DNA of 64,000 nt from Paenibacillus sp. JCM 10914 (GCF_001315105.1 NZ_BAZR01000002.1:186001-250000), one strand, 5' to 3'. Counted from the first letter of the stretch, positions 34,012-43,821 are shown. Numbers and translations: made by a program. Notes: generated by a model from the sequence alone, not told the origin.

Positions 34012-35504
34012 ATGAGTCATGTCATTACTGTTCATTCCGATTTATCTGCAGGGAAGATTAACCGTAATATCTACGGTCATTTCTCCGAGCATTTGGGACG
34101 CTGTATCTATGAAGGGTTATGGGTCGGAGAAGATTCTGCGATTCCGAATACCGATGGCATCCGCAACGATGTGCTGGCGGCCTTGAAGAAACTGGGCATA
34201 CCGGTGCTGCGTTGGCCGGGAGGCTGTTTTGCCGATGAGTATCATTGGAAAGATGGCATCGGCCCGCGTGAGGGACGCAAACAGATGGTGAACACCCATT
34301 GGGGCGGTGTTGTGGAGAACAATCATTTTGGGACGCATGAGTTCCTGAGGCTCTGCGAGTTGCTGGATTGCGAACCGTACATATCAGGCAACGTGGGAAG
34401 CGGCACGGTACAGGAGATGTCCGAATGGGTGGAATACATGACCTTTGACGGGGTATCGCCGATGGCGAAGTGGCGCGAGCAGAATGGACGCCAGCAGCCG
34501 TGGCAGCTTAAATATTTCGGTGTAGGGAACGAGAACTGGGGCTGCGGCGGTAATATGCGTCCTGAATATTACGCAGACCTGTATCGTCGCTATCAGACGT
34601 ATGTGCGGAATTACGGTGAGAATAAAATCTATAAGATTGCCTGTGGGCCGAATGTCGATGATTACCACTGGATGGAGACAGTGATGCGCGAAGCCCATCC
34701 ATACATGGATGCAATCAGTTTGCATTATTACACGATACCTGGCGAGTTCTGGACCAGAAGGGGGCGGCAACCGGATTCTCGAATCAGGAATGGTTCCATA
34801 CATTGAAGAAAGCGCTGCACATGGATGAGCTGATTACCAGACATTCAGCCATTATGGATCAATATGATCCGAAGAAGCGCATCGGTCTGATCGTGGATGA
34901 GTGGGGAACCTGGTATGATGTAGAGCCAGGCACGAACCCGGGATTTTTATATCAGCAAAATACGATTCGCGACGCGCTTGTCGCCGGTCTTACGCTGCAT
35001 ATATTCCACGAGCACAACGACCGAGTGGTGATGGCCAACATCGCTCAGCTTGTGAATGTGCTGCAGTCGGTCGTACTGACAGAAGGGGATAAGATGCTGC
35101 TTACGCCTACTTACCATGTATTCGAGATGTACAAGGTATTTCAGGATGCGGAACGCCTCGTCACGCACTACAGCGGCGAGGATTATGAACTGGATGGTGA
35201 GAAGATTCCTCAGATTTCAGCTTCCGCGTCCAGAGATGCAACCGGGAAGCTACATGTAAGTCTCTGTAATCTGCATCATGAACACTCGGGTGAGGTATCG
35301 ATTCAATTGCGTGGTTTGAATGGAACAATCGCGAGCGTCCAGGGCCGGACCCTCAATGCTAATTCCATGGATGCGCATAACACATTCGAGAACCCGACTG
35401 CGCTTGAACCTGCTGTGTTTGAGAACTATGAGTTAACCGGTGATGTCGTAAGGGCAACGTTGGCACCGATGTCGGTTACGGTGCTTGAGATTGTGGAAGG
35501 GTAA
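34012..35504 (+). pseudogene. abfA: Alpha-L-arabinofuranosidase GH51, frameshifted
   Basis: A GH51 enzyme of about 497 residues after repair, cytoplasmic (no signal peptide), which removes terminal L-arabinose from arabinan or arabinoxylan fragments. Its motifs are [15 protein letters not shown] at the start, RWPGGCFAD, the acid/base Glu in GVGNENWG (about 174) and the nucleophile Glu in [11 protein letters not shown] (about 297). The C-terminal beta domain ends [10 protein letters not shown]. The break is at about 34760, where AGAAGGGGGCGG needs a sixth G to read [16 protein letters not shown]. It stands alone without transporter or araA genes. ATG 34012 follows AAGAGGAGCGG. It is probably intact in the organism. 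Confidence 0.85.
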
Positions 35505-35512
35505 GACAGCCT

Positions 35513-35791
35513 ATGGCAGATAATCGCTGCAAAGGTTGCCGTGATGATTACCGGGTCAGTTCGGAGCAGATCGAAAGAGTCCTCGCGGCTGCGATGTTCC
35601 ATACCGACGATAATGTATCGGATGAATGGTACGATGCCCGCTTGGAGGCATGCATGTCCTGTCCCAAGTTACAGGGGGGAACGACTTGCATGTTATGTGG
35701 CTGTATTGTTCAGATTACAGCCAAGATGAGAGACAAACGATGCCCCTATCCCGGTGATGATCGCTGGGCTGAGGCTGTCCAAGTTGGGTAA
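35513..35791 (+). CDS. Cys-rich DUF6171-like small protein
   Basis: A 92-residue protein with eight Cys at 6, 9, 47, 50, 59, 62, 64 and 77 in CKGC, CMSC, CMLCGC and CPYP contexts, a pattern of zinc-binding. It matches the uncharacterised DUF6171-like proteins; function is unknown. ATG 35513 has GGGTAAGACA upstream, eight bases after the abfA stop, so it may be translated from the same mRNA. A terminator follows. Confidence 0.65.
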   Translation: MADNRCKGCRDDYRVSSEQIERVLAAAMFHTDDNVSDEWYDARLEACMSCPKLQGGTTCMLCGCIVQITAKMRDKRCPYPGDDRWAEAVQVG

Positions 35792-35805
35792 CATTATGCA
35801 TAGCG

Positions 35806-35847
35806 AGCCAGCTGTCTACGTATAAAACGGTGGCAGTTGGCTTTTTC
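35806..35847 (+). terminator. Rho-independent terminator
   Basis: Stem AGCCAGCTG / CAGTTGGCT (one G-U) with a loop of 19 bases and five T. Confidence 0.7.
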
Positions 35848-35939
35848 ACATGAAGATTGAATGAACTTCCTTTACAGCAGCCGACTTTCCATGATATTAC
35901 AATTGAATGGCCGGAATGTGCGTCAAAGGAGGGGAAGGT

Positions 35940-37181
35940 ATGATTAAGAGAGGGGCATTTGGGTTCTATTGGATGGCCCATTCCAGCATCTCGTTAGCAA
36001 GTGTTGTATACATCATGGTGCTGACAACCTTCATGTATCAAGAAACAGGCTCTGCCTTTATGGCGTCTTTATACCCTCTAATCAGCGCCTTGGCCCGGTT
36101 GGTTGCAGGATTAACCGCACCTTTGATCATGGAGAAGTTCGATTTCTCCAAATTGTTGGTTCGCTTGCAGGTATGCAAAGGCATCTTCATGTCAACGCTT
36201 GTTGTTCTGTTCCCATACATATATTCGCGCATTGAATTGATCTGCTTGTTTATTCTGCTTATCGCGTTCACGGAAGGCTGGGGAAATCCGTTAATCCGCT
36301 CGCTGGTACCAAGAATTGTTCCTGCAGATCGTCTGGTGAAGGCGAACAGTTCATTATCGGTGTCTAGTCAATCGCTCCAGATTGCAGGGTATACGTTTAC
36401 CGGATTTATCGTTATTCAATATGGGCATATACCAACCTTGGTTATCGCTTGCATTCTGATCTGGGTCTCGGTGGCAGGCCTGGGGTTAGCCTCATATTCA
36501 GCGAAGGACGACCATCAAGCCAGTGGACCAGCGAAACCAAGCTGGCAAGTGATGCGGGAAGGTTGGACTCTGCTATGGAGAATACCCACGCTGCGAATGG
36601 TGACCTTGATGGATATGATAGAAGGAGTGGCGGGTACGATATGGGTGGGGGCAATAACGCTCGTATACGTGAAGGAAGTGCTGAACCAGGGTGAAGAATG
36701 GTGGGGATTCATTAACGCAAGTTATTACGCTGGGGCGATATTAGGCGGCTTGCTATCCTACATGTTCGCGTCGTTTATTCAGAAGAACCTGGTCTTCAGT
36801 ATGGCTATCGGATCAGCCATCTTTAGTTTGCTTACACTCTGGTACGGTTTAAATAGTACGCCAATCATAGCCTTGGTGTTATGTATTGCCATGGGTCCCG
36901 CCTATCAAATGAGGGATGTAGCCCAACAGACGGCGTTTCAGTCCAGTGTGGAGCCCGGGATTCTCTCCAAGGTATATGCCTCCCATGATATTTTGATCTC
37001 CACGATCACGAGCATATCGATTGCCTTTATCGGGTTTATCGCAGATACGATGGGTATCCGCATGGTCTACATCGTGGGAGCGGTATTTATCGCCATATCC
37101 GCAGGGCTATCGCTTATGATCGTTCGATTGAACAGACAATCGCCGAGGAATGTCCAATCCGATCACAAGACCGTCTCCTAA
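35940..37181 (+). CDS. MFS transporter
   Basis: A 413-residue permease with about twelve hydrophobic helices. Helix 1 begins FGFYWMAHSSISLASVVYIM. The MFS loop between helices 2 and 3 appears as a short variant (APLIMEKFDFSKLL). It resembles multidrug or macrolide-type MFS (MefA-like), but the substrate is unknown. ATG 35940 follows GGAGGGGAAGGT; an in-frame ATG at 35907 lies before this site. It is followed by a bidirectional terminator shared with the next MFS gene. Confidence 0.78.
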   Translation: MIKRGAFGFYWMAHSSISLASVVYIMVLTTFMYQETGSAFMASLYPLISALARLVAGLTAPLIMEKFDFSKLLVRLQVCKGIFMSTLVVLFPYIYSRIELICLFILLIAFTEGWGNPLIRSLVPRIVPADRLVKANSSLSVSSQSLQIAGYTFTGFIVIQYGHIPTLVIACILIWVSVAGLGLASYSAKDDHQASGPAKPSWQVMREGWTLLWRIPTLRMVTLMDMIEGVAGTIWVGAITLVYVKEVLNQGEEWWGFINASYYAGAILGGLLSYMFASFIQKNLVFSMAIGSAIFSLLTLWYGLNSTPIIALVLCIAMGPAYQMRDVAQQTAFQSSVEPGILSKVYASHDILISTITSISIAFIGFIADTMGIRMVYIVGAVFIAISAGLSLMIVRLNRQSPRNVQSDHKTVS

Positions 37182-37201
37182 TTCGTATTGTAAAATCATT
37201 T

Positions 37202-37233
37202 AAAAAGAGTTGTACTATAGTACAACTCTTTTT
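37202..37233. terminator. Bidirectional terminator between two MFS genes
   Basis: A perfect palindrome AAAAAGAGTTGTACTA and its complement, with A and T ends. Confidence 0.85.
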
Positions 37234-37249
37234 GATTGTTATAGGTTTA

Positions 37250-38506
37250 CTAAATCAATTGATTGCGTTTCTTCAAATATCGATATAGGATCATACCGAA
37301 AATGGAGCAGAGTATGGCACATAATCCAATGAAGCCGTATCCTGCCTGTAATCCGCGCAGCAGCCCCAAATCGGTGCTGCTTCCATACATATTCTTGAAG
37401 CCGTTCGTGATGGCACCAATCGCATAGTTGCCGATGACGCTGCCGATCCCCATCATGGTTACTGTGAACGTAATGGCGGTATCGCTCTCCTTCGGATACT
37501 TCTTGGCAATGAGCGCCATGACTGTAGGGTAGATAGGAGCAATGCCGATCCCTGCTGCCGCAAATAGAAATGCATACGACTCTCCACCGAAGATGGCGAT
37601 GAATGTACATATCCCGGTTAAACCAGACAGGATGATAATCGACAGTGTGAAGCCGATCCGGTCGATGAGCGGGCCGAGTAACAGCCGAGCCGCCGAGAAG
37701 CAGAGAAAGAAGGCGGATAGCATTCCCGCTGCCGCCGCAGGTTCCCAGTTATACGATTTTTCCAGAAAATTGACGAGCCATCCGCCGACCGCCATCTCAG
37801 AGACAACGCCGAACGAGAGGATCATAACAACAAGCCAAAGGGCAGGGTCTTTGACCAACCGCTTCAGCGGGATCCGGTCGGTAGCCGTCTCGTCGTCACC
37901 CGGGAATTTGCTCATGAGTGCAGGTATCATCGGCAACACGGATAACATCAACATCGCCAGATACATCCCGCGCCAGTCGAGCGTATGGCCAAACAGGGTG
38001 ACTGTCATCAACCCGGTCGCGATCATCGGGGCTACCGTTGAGCTAAGACCGTAGAAGAAATGCGATAGATTCATCATCGTGCCTGTGTTTCTAATGAATA
38101 TTCTCGCGGCCAGAATCGCAAGCCCGATCTCCAGCATCCCGTTCCCGATATACATTAAGAAATAAGAGGCTGTGAACAGCGGATAGCTATGGGACAGAAA
38201 TATGAATATACCTGAAATCGCCATGGAGCCGAAGGCCAGCATGCTAACCCATTTGATGCCGATGGTTCGCGTCAGGATGGCTGTAAACGAGCAGGCAATT
38301 AAGTATCCGAGCGCATTGAGCGACAACAAAGTGCCAATCTGCATTTCATCCAAGTGAAAATCGAACTGAATTCGCGGGATCGCGGGACCTTTGATATTTT
38401 CGGATATGCCAAATACAATGAATCCTAAAAAGATCGTAGCGAGGTGCAGCGTGTAATTTTTGTTGAGTTTAGGTTTGGTTCGTTGTTGTTCCGTATTCGT
38501 ATGCAC
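37250..38506 (-). CDS. MFS transporter, FucP/Gph-like sugar type
   Basis: A 418-residue permease with twelve helices. It starts LHLATIFLGFIVFGISENIKG, and has PRIQFDFHLDEMQIGTLL, YLIACSFTAIL and the later GIAPIYPTVMALIAKKYPKE. These are typical of the sugar-porter/FucP-like group. The substrate is probably a carbohydrate (inference from family and the neighbouring LacI-controlled operon). The start is GTG 38506 with GGGGAAACC upstream. It is divergent from the LacI-type gene, sharing 266 bases of upstream DNA, so the regulator may also control it. Confidence 0.8.
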   Translation of the reverse strand: MHTNTEQQRTKPKLNKNYTLHLATIFLGFIVFGISENIKGPAIPRIQFDFHLDEMQIGTLLSLNALGYLIACSFTAILTRTIGIKWVSMLAFGSMAISGIFIFLSHSYPLFTASYFLMYIGNGMLEIGLAILAARIFIRNTGTMMNLSHFFYGLSSTVAPMIATGLMTVTLFGHTLDWRGMYLAMLMLSVLPMIPALMSKFPGDDETATDRIPLKRLVKDPALWLVVMILSFGVVSEMAVGGWLVNFLEKSYNWEPAAAAGMLSAFFLCFSAARLLLGPLIDRIGFTLSIIILSGLTGICTFIAIFGGESYAFLFAAAGIGIAPIYPTVMALIAKKYPKESDTAITFTVTMMGIGSVIGNYAIGAITNGFKNMYGSSTDLGLLRGLQAGYGFIGLCAILCSIFGMILYRYLKKRNQLI

Positions 38507-38715
38507 GTGGTTTCCCCAATCATGGTTCCCAAAAGTATGTTGAAAATTATTACATATCCTGCCTTATCGTGCAATACTTTTTGTTGATGATTCAGCTGTG
38601 AAGCCCTATCGCATAAACATAATCGTCTAACCACCAAGCCGGTCGTAAGAATCAAACCGAATAAAGCTCTGTTACCCCTCTAATTATGTCGAGCGACATT
38701 CGTCCAGAAAGGATG

Positions 38716-38744
38716 TTGACATTGCGGATTATGCATGAGAAAAT
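38716..38744 (+). promoter_or_regulatory. Promoter of the LacI-type regulator operon
   Basis: A perfect TTGACA (38716-38721), 17-base spacer and GAAAAT (38739-38744). The -10 is overlapped by the palindrome at 38743. Confidence 0.5.
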
Positions 38745-38758
38745 GTACGCGCGTACAT
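38743..38758. promoter_or_regulatory. Perfect 16-bp palindrome, candidate LacI-family operator
   Basis: ATGTACGCGCGTACAT is a perfect palindrome with central CG, the form LacI/GalR regulators recognise. It covers the end of the -10 and lies 15 bases before the regulator start. It is probably the autoregulatory operator. Confidence 0.65.
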
Positions 38759-38772
38759 AAATTGCAGGAGGC

Positions 38773-39834
38773 GTGATTATTATAGCTAGTCGCAAGGAAG
38801 TGGCACAGCTTGCCGGTGTATCAGAAGCGACCGTATCCCGTGTGCTTAATGGGGTTGGACCGATTAAGGAAGAAACGAAACGACGTGTAAATGAAGCTGC
38901 ACAGCAGCTTGGGTATACTCCGAGTGCGCTTGCGCGTAGTTTTGCACGACGAAGAAGCGGCAACTTGGGCGTTGTTATGCCTTATTTGCCGAAGGCTCGG
39001 ATTTTCTCCGCTTATTATTTCTCAGAAATTCTAAGCGGGATCGGCAGCAAAGCGCTGGAGAGCAAGGTGGATTTGCTCATGCTGTTTCGCGAACCTGGCG
39101 GTTCGATGGATTATCTGAATCTGTTCCGCACGCAGAAGGTGGATGGCTGCATCATTCTCGGAGCGAGGGAAGAAGAGGAAGAGCGGCTTGCCATCAAGGC
39201 CATGGCCGAGGCTGGACATCCCTATTGCCTCATTAATCAGCGCTTTGAGAACGAATCCTTTCATGTCATCGATGCGGATCATGTGGAGGGCAGTTATCAA
39301 GCTGTACGACATCTAACTCAACAAGGCTTCAAGAGAATCGCCTTCTTGAACGGTCCTCCTGAGTATTCCAACAGCAGGGATCGAATGGAGGGTTATGTTC
39401 GGGCTCTGACTGAAGCAGGATTGCAGCAGGAGGATCCCTTGTTGTTCGAGGGTAATTTCAGCCGCAAGAGTGGAATCGCTGCTGCCGAGCATATGGTGAG
39501 CAAGCTTGATCGAATTGACGCGATCTTTGCCGCCAACGACCGTATGGCGATCGGATTACAGCAAGGTCTCCGCATGTGCGGGGTCGCTGAATCAGACATG
39601 CCAGCATTCGTCGGATATGATGATTCGGAAGCAGCTGAGCTCAGCACGCCGCCATTAACAAGCGTTCGCGTGCCTTTCTATGAATTGGGCTGCCTCGCTG
39701 CTGAACATGTGTTGCACAGGTTGGGGCAACCGGAAGCGGCTATAAAGGAAGAAGGCTCGCAGCTACAGAAGCCACTTCATCGTCAACTCCCCACCCGATT
39801 GGTTATCCGAGCATCTTCGCTGAATCGAAAATAA
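38773..39834 (+). CDS. LacI family transcriptional regulator
   Basis: A DNA-binding repressor or activator of 353 residues. The N-terminal HTH has SRKEVAQLAGVSEATVSRVL with the hinge helix TPSALARSFARR. The sugar-binding core follows (LGVVMPYLPK ... GCIILGAREEE ... AIFAANDRMAIGL ... FVGYDD). The effector is unknown, probably the substrate of the operon. The start is GTG 38773, but the AGGAGG at 38766 is only one base away. Better-spaced codons are ATT 38779 and ATA 38782, which would give (M)ASRKE. It heads an operon with two dehydrogenases and a ThuA-like gene. Confidence 0.87.
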   Translation: MIIIASRKEVAQLAGVSEATVSRVLNGVGPIKEETKRRVNEAAQQLGYTPSALARSFARRRSGNLGVVMPYLPKARIFSAYYFSEILSGIGSKALESKVDLLMLFREPGGSMDYLNLFRTQKVDGCIILGAREEEEERLAIKAMAEAGHPYCLINQRFENESFHVIDADHVEGSYQAVRHLTQQGFKRIAFLNGPPEYSNSRDRMEGYVRALTEAGLQQEDPLLFEGNFSRKSGIAAAEHMVSKLDRIDAIFAANDRMAIGLQQGLRMCGVAESDMPAFVGYDDSEAAELSTPPLTSVRVPFYELGCLAAEHVLHRLGQPEAAIKEEGSQLQKPLHRQLPTRLVIRASSLNRK

Positions 39835-39865
39835 CTAGTGACGAAACGACGAGGAGGAACGAAAG

Positions 39866-41026
39866 ATGAAGCAATTACGCGTTGGAATGATTGGTTATAA
39901 ATTTATGGGCAAGGCGCACAGTAATGCATACCGCAGTCTGCCGATGTTTTTCCCTGAGGCTATGAAGCCTGAGATGGTTGCTATTTGCGGTCGCAATGAG
40001 GACGCGGTGAAGGCGGCGGCGGAGCAGTTGAGTTGGAATGAGAGCGTAACCGACTGGAAGGCGCTCATTGCACGGGAGGATATTGATCTGATTGATATCA
40101 ATGCCCCAAGTGACGCGCATAAGGAGATTGCAATTGCAGCAGCCAAGGCAGGCAAGCACCTATTCTGTGAGAAGCCGTTGGCGTTGTCCTTGGCAGATGC
40201 AAGGGAAATGCTTCAGGCTGCCGAAGAAGCTGGCGTGACGCACATGGTCGGATTTAATTATAGATTCTCACCTGCTGTCAAACTAGCGAAGAAGCTGATT
40301 GATAGCGGAAGACTTGGTCAAATCTATCACTTCCGGGCGTGGTTCCTGCAAGATTGGATTATGGACCCGCAGTTCCCGCTTGTCTGGCGCCTTCAGAAGG
40401 AAGTTGCCGGTTCCGGTTCTCATGGCGATCTGGGTGCTCACTTGATCGATCTTGCCCATTATCTGGTAGGCGACATGCAAGAGGTCATCGGTATGAGTGA
40501 GACGTTCATCAAAGAGCGGCCGATTGCGAGCGAAATGACAGGCTTGAGTGCAAAAGGCAGTCATGATGGGCCGAAGGGTAAGGTGACCGTGGACGATGCG
40601 ACGCTGTTCATGACCCGCTTCGAGAACGGTGCACTTGGCAGCTTTGAGGCAACTCGCTTTGCGGCAGGTCATCGCAGCACCAATTCCTTCGAAATCAACG
40701 GCAGTCTGGGCAGTGTGAAGTTTGATTTCGAACGCATGAATGAGTTGGAGGTTTACTTCACATCCGATGACGAAGACGTACAGGGCTTCCGCCGGGTGCT
40801 GGCAACGGATCCGGTCCATGACTATATGGAGGCATGGTGGCCGCCGGGACATACGATCGGGTTCGAACATACCTTCATTCATGAAGTGTTGGAACTCGTC
40901 AATGCGATCTCTGAAGGAAGACAGCCGGTTCCTAGCTTTAAAGACGGCGTGAAATGTCAGGCCGTGCTGGAAGCCGTGGATAAATCGATTGAAGAACGTC
41001 GTTGGGTTCAATTATCGGAAATGTAA
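39866..41026 (+). CDS. Gfo/Idh/MocA family oxidoreductase
   Basis: A NAD(P)-dependent sugar dehydrogenase of 386 residues. The N-terminal Rossmann fold has VGMIGYKFMGKAHSNAY. The EKPLAL motif (Lys of the active site) is near residue 99, and DLGAHLIDLAHYLVGD carries the His/Asp pair (about residue 190). Family members oxidise or reduce sugars and inositols. The substrate is unknown; the operon suggests a disaccharide-type or keto-sugar substrate. ATG 39866 follows GAGGAGGAACG. It is 31 bases after lacI-type gene end and 45 before the ThuA-like start. Confidence 0.87.
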   Translation: MKQLRVGMIGYKFMGKAHSNAYRSLPMFFPEAMKPEMVAICGRNEDAVKAAAEQLSWNESVTDWKALIAREDIDLIDINAPSDAHKEIAIAAAKAGKHLFCEKPLALSLADAREMLQAAEEAGVTHMVGFNYRFSPAVKLAKKLIDSGRLGQIYHFRAWFLQDWIMDPQFPLVWRLQKEVAGSGSHGDLGAHLIDLAHYLVGDMQEVIGMSETFIKERPIASEMTGLSAKGSHDGPKGKVTVDDATLFMTRFENGALGSFEATRFAAGHRSTNSFEINGSLGSVKFDFERMNELEVYFTSDDEDVQGFRRVLATDPVHDYMEAWWPPGHTIGFEHTFIHEVLELVNAISEGRQPVPSFKDGVKCQAVLEAVDKSIEERRWVQLSEM

Positions 41027-41071
41027 GACAACAGAAGATGTCTAAGGCACGTGGAGAGAGGGGTTATACAC

Positions 41072-41803
41072 ATGAAAAAAGCACTTATCGTATGGGGCGG
41101 CTGGGATGGTCACGAACCGCAACAGGTGGCTGCCATTTTTGAGGGTTTGCTGCAGGCTGCCGGGTTCGAGGTTGAAGTGTCCGATACACTCGATGCATTT
41201 AATGATGGTGAGAAGTTGAAGGGTCTGGATCTCATCGTGCCAGTATGGACCATGGGCGAGATCTCTAATGAGCAGGTAGCCAACGTATCAGCGGCGGTAC
41301 AAGCCGGAACAGGGCTAGCCGGCTGTCATGGCGGAATGTGTGATTCCTTCCGCAATAACGTTGACTGGCAGTTCATGACGGGCGGACAGTGGGTAGCGCA
41401 TCCAGGGAACGATGGAGTGGAATACAAGGTTGAGATTAAATCGAGCTCAAGCCCGCTGGTAGACAACATGCAGGATTTCCAAGTTGCGTCTGAGCAGTAT
41501 TATCTGCACGTGGATCCTGCGGTGGAAGTGCTGGCGACAACACGCTTTCCGGTAACGGCAGGGCCGCATATTTTGAACAAAGCGGTGGATATGCCGGTCG
41601 TGTGGACCAAACGCTGGGGTTACGGAAGAGTGTATTATAACGCGCTCGGTCATCATGCCGATATCGTGGATATGCCGGAAGTAAAGGAATTAATGCGCAG
41701 AGGCTTGCTCTGGGCAGCGGAAGGCAAGACATTATACGCGGGATCGGATATGAATGTGTTCACCGAAGGACAAGGGTATACCGGCATGGGAGACAGTCAA
41801 TAA
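41072..41803 (+). CDS. ThuA-like domain protein
   Basis: A 243-residue protein of the ThuA family, a class I glutamine amidotransferase-like fold first linked to trehalose utilisation. It has WGGWDGHEPQQ, LIVPVWTMGEI and TGLAGCHGGMCDSF, where the Cys and His sit at the nucleophile elbow position. The family role is unknown in biochemical detail. It is flanked by two Gfo/Idh/MocA genes, as in other sugar operons. ATG 41072 follows GAGAGAGGGG. Confidence 0.82.
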   Translation: MKKALIVWGGWDGHEPQQVAAIFEGLLQAAGFEVEVSDTLDAFNDGEKLKGLDLIVPVWTMGEISNEQVANVSAAVQAGTGLAGCHGGMCDSFRNNVDWQFMTGGQWVAHPGNDGVEYKVEIKSSSSPLVDNMQDFQVASEQYYLHVDPAVEVLATTRFPVTAGPHILNKAVDMPVVWTKRWGYGRVYYNALGHHADIVDMPEVKELMRRGLLWAAEGKTLYAGSDMNVFTEGQGYTGMGDSQ

Positions 41804-41823
41804 GCAGAGGGGATCTGAGGAAG

Positions 41824-42930
41824 ATGAAAAAGGTTAAGGTTGGTATTATCGGCTGCGGGAAGATCAGTGGCATTTATATGGAGAATTGTCATAAGTTCGA
41901 TATTCTTGAGTTGACGGCGTGTGCTGACATCGATCGTGCGCGTGCCGAAGAGCAAGCTGCGATGTATAATATTCCGAACGTATATACAACCGAAGAGCTG
42001 TTGGCGGATCCTGAGATCGAACTTGTGATTAACCTGACGATACCTGCACTTCATGCGCGAATCATGCTGGAGGCGCTTCAAGCGGGTAAGCACGTCTACG
42101 TGGAGAAGCCACTTGGAGTGACGAGAGAGGAAGGGGAGGCCGTGCTCAAATTAGCCAAGGAGAAAGGCCTTCTGGTTGGCTGCGCACCGGAGACGTTCCT
42201 TGGTGCGGGAATTCAGACCGCGCTGAAGCTGGTTAAGGAAGATCGGATCGGAACACCGATAGCGGCTACAGCATTTATGATGAGCAGAGGCCATGAGCAT
42301 TGGCATCCGGATCCGGAGTTCTATTATGCTGCCGGCGGCGGACCGATGTTTGATATGGGACCGTATTATTTAACTGCGCTTGTTCAACTGCTCGGTCCGA
42401 TCCGCAGCATCAGCGGGATGACGGGAACGGCGCTTGCGGAGCGCACGATCACGAGCGAGAAGAAGCATGGGCAGAAGATACCGGTCGATATTCCGACGCA
42501 TGTTGCGGGACTCATGCAATTCGAAAGCGGTGCGATCGGTACGATGATCACCAGCTTTGACGTATTCGGCGGAAGCACATTGCCTCCAATCGAAATCTAC
42601 GGTACCAAGGGCAGCATGCTCGTACCAGATCCGAACTCCTTCGGCGGACCTGTGAAATATCGATTGCTGGGCGAGAATGATTGGATCGAAGAACCTTTGC
42701 TGGAAGGCTATCATGAGAATACCAGAGGCATCGGTCCGGCGGATATGGCCTATGCGATCCGCAGCGGTCGTCCGCACCGGGCGAGCGGTGAGTTGGCTTA
42801 CCACGTATTAGAAGCCATGTGGGGCTTCCATGACGCTTCTGATCAAGGCAAGCAGTACGAGATGAGCAGTACTTGCGCAGCGCCTGCACCACTTCCGCAA
42901 GACTTGCCGAAGTATACGCTGGATCAATAG
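41824..42930 (+). CDS. Gfo/Idh/MocA family oxidoreductase (second copy in operon)
   Basis: A 368-residue NAD(P)-dependent dehydrogenase. It begins VKVGIIGCGKISGIYMENCHK, has the EKPLGV motif with the active-site Lys near residue 96, and FDMGPYYLTALVQLLGPI in the substrate region. It is clearly a different subfamily from the first copy. Two paralogues of this family plus ThuA suggest sequential oxidation and reduction of one sugar (inference). ATG 41824 follows GGGGATCTGAGG. A strong bidirectional terminator ends the operon. Confidence 0.87.
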   Translation: MKKVKVGIIGCGKISGIYMENCHKFDILELTACADIDRARAEEQAAMYNIPNVYTTEELLADPEIELVINLTIPALHARIMLEALQAGKHVYVEKPLGVTREEGEAVLKLAKEKGLLVGCAPETFLGAGIQTALKLVKEDRIGTPIAATAFMMSRGHEHWHPDPEFYYAAGGGPMFDMGPYYLTALVQLLGPIRSISGMTGTALAERTITSEKKHGQKIPVDIPTHVAGLMQFESGAIGTMITSFDVFGGSTLPPIEIYGTKGSMLVPDPNSFGGPVKYRLLGENDWIEEPLLEGYHENTRGIGPADMAYAIRSGRPHRASGELAYHVLEAMWGFHDASDQGKQYEMSSTCAAPAPLPQDLPKYTLDQ

Positions 42931-42944
42931 AATATAGAAATACA

Positions 42945-42982
42945 AATAGGCTTTCCCCGGTTTCCTGGGGAAAGCCTATTGT
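42945..42982. terminator. Bidirectional terminator
   Basis: A perfect 14-bp stem AATAGGCTTTCCCC / GGGGAAAGCCTATT with an 8-base loop between convergent genes. Confidence 0.82.
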
Positions 42983-42983
42983 T

Positions 42984-43649
42984 CTATTCCTTCACGACAA
43001 GGCCGAACACTTTGGTGAAGAGAATGGCCTGGGAAGGAGAGATAATACACCCCTGCAGATCCTCCAGCGTAACGCCAAGGTTATGAAAATCGGTTCGACT
43101 CAGGTCAACGCCGGCAAGTTTGGTGCCAGAGAATTGTGCCTGGTCAATCATACATTCTGGAAATTCGACCTTCGCCAGTTCAGTGTGATAGAAATCCGAT
43201 TTGAGCAGTGAGGTGCTGTGATAGGCAACCTGCTTCATGTTGGCGAATCGGAATGTTGCGTAGTCGCCGGCGCAATGATGGAACAAGACGTTGCGCATCG
43301 TGGCCGCGGTCATGTCGATCCCGATAATTTTGCAATGATGGAACTGGACCCGATAAAGAATGGCTTCACTGAAATCTACGTTCGACAGATCGCAGTGGTT
43401 GAAGACAACATCAGTGAGCTCGGCATGCTGCAAGGAAACCTGCTGAAACGTTACGTTGTTGAACACCGTCTGGTCAAACAGCACTTTGTTAGCAGTAACA
43501 TCCGTTATCGTCTCGTCTTGGCACTGTGATTGGGTGATTGCCGTTTCGTCATCGATGGGGTACGCGGAGAGCTGAACAGGCTCCAATTGCTTGGGCAGCT
43601 TTGGCTTTATTAATTTTACAGGTTTGATGTCAGTCGCGGTGGAAGTCAT
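42984..43649 (-). CDS. Pentapeptide repeat protein
   Basis: A 221-residue protein. After a polar, Lys/Pro-rich N-terminal region, residues from about 65 contain tandem A(D/N)LXX-like repeats: VLFDQTVFNNVTFQQVSLQHAEL in pieces, SNVDFSEAILYRVQF, KQVAYHSTSLLKSDF, VDLSRTDFHNL. They form a right-handed beta helix. Some such proteins protect DNA gyrase, others have unknown roles. The start ATG 43649 follows TGGAGGG. The C-terminus ends VFGLVVKE. Confidence 0.8.
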   Translation of the reverse strand: MTSTATDIKPVKLIKPKLPKQLEPVQLSAYPIDDETAITQSQCQDETITDVTANKVLFDQTVFNNVTFQQVSLQHAELTDVVFNHCDLSNVDFSEAILYRVQFHHCKIIGIDMTAATMRNVLFHHCAGDYATFRFANMKQVAYHSTSLLKSDFYHTELAKVEFPECMIDQAQFSGTKLAGVDLSRTDFHNLGVTLEDLQGCIISPSQAILFTKVFGLVVKE

Positions 43650-43821
43650 GATTGTAACCCTCCAGACAAATTCGTAGTTACGATTAGAACCTTTACATGA
43701 ACAAGCTATATCAAAGTATACCATGCTCACTTTAACTTGTCCGGTAAGTTGAAATAAGCAGGATCATGCCATTACCTCGCGAATATGTGTAATTATCAAT
43801 GTTAGCAGGAGGATTCACTTT

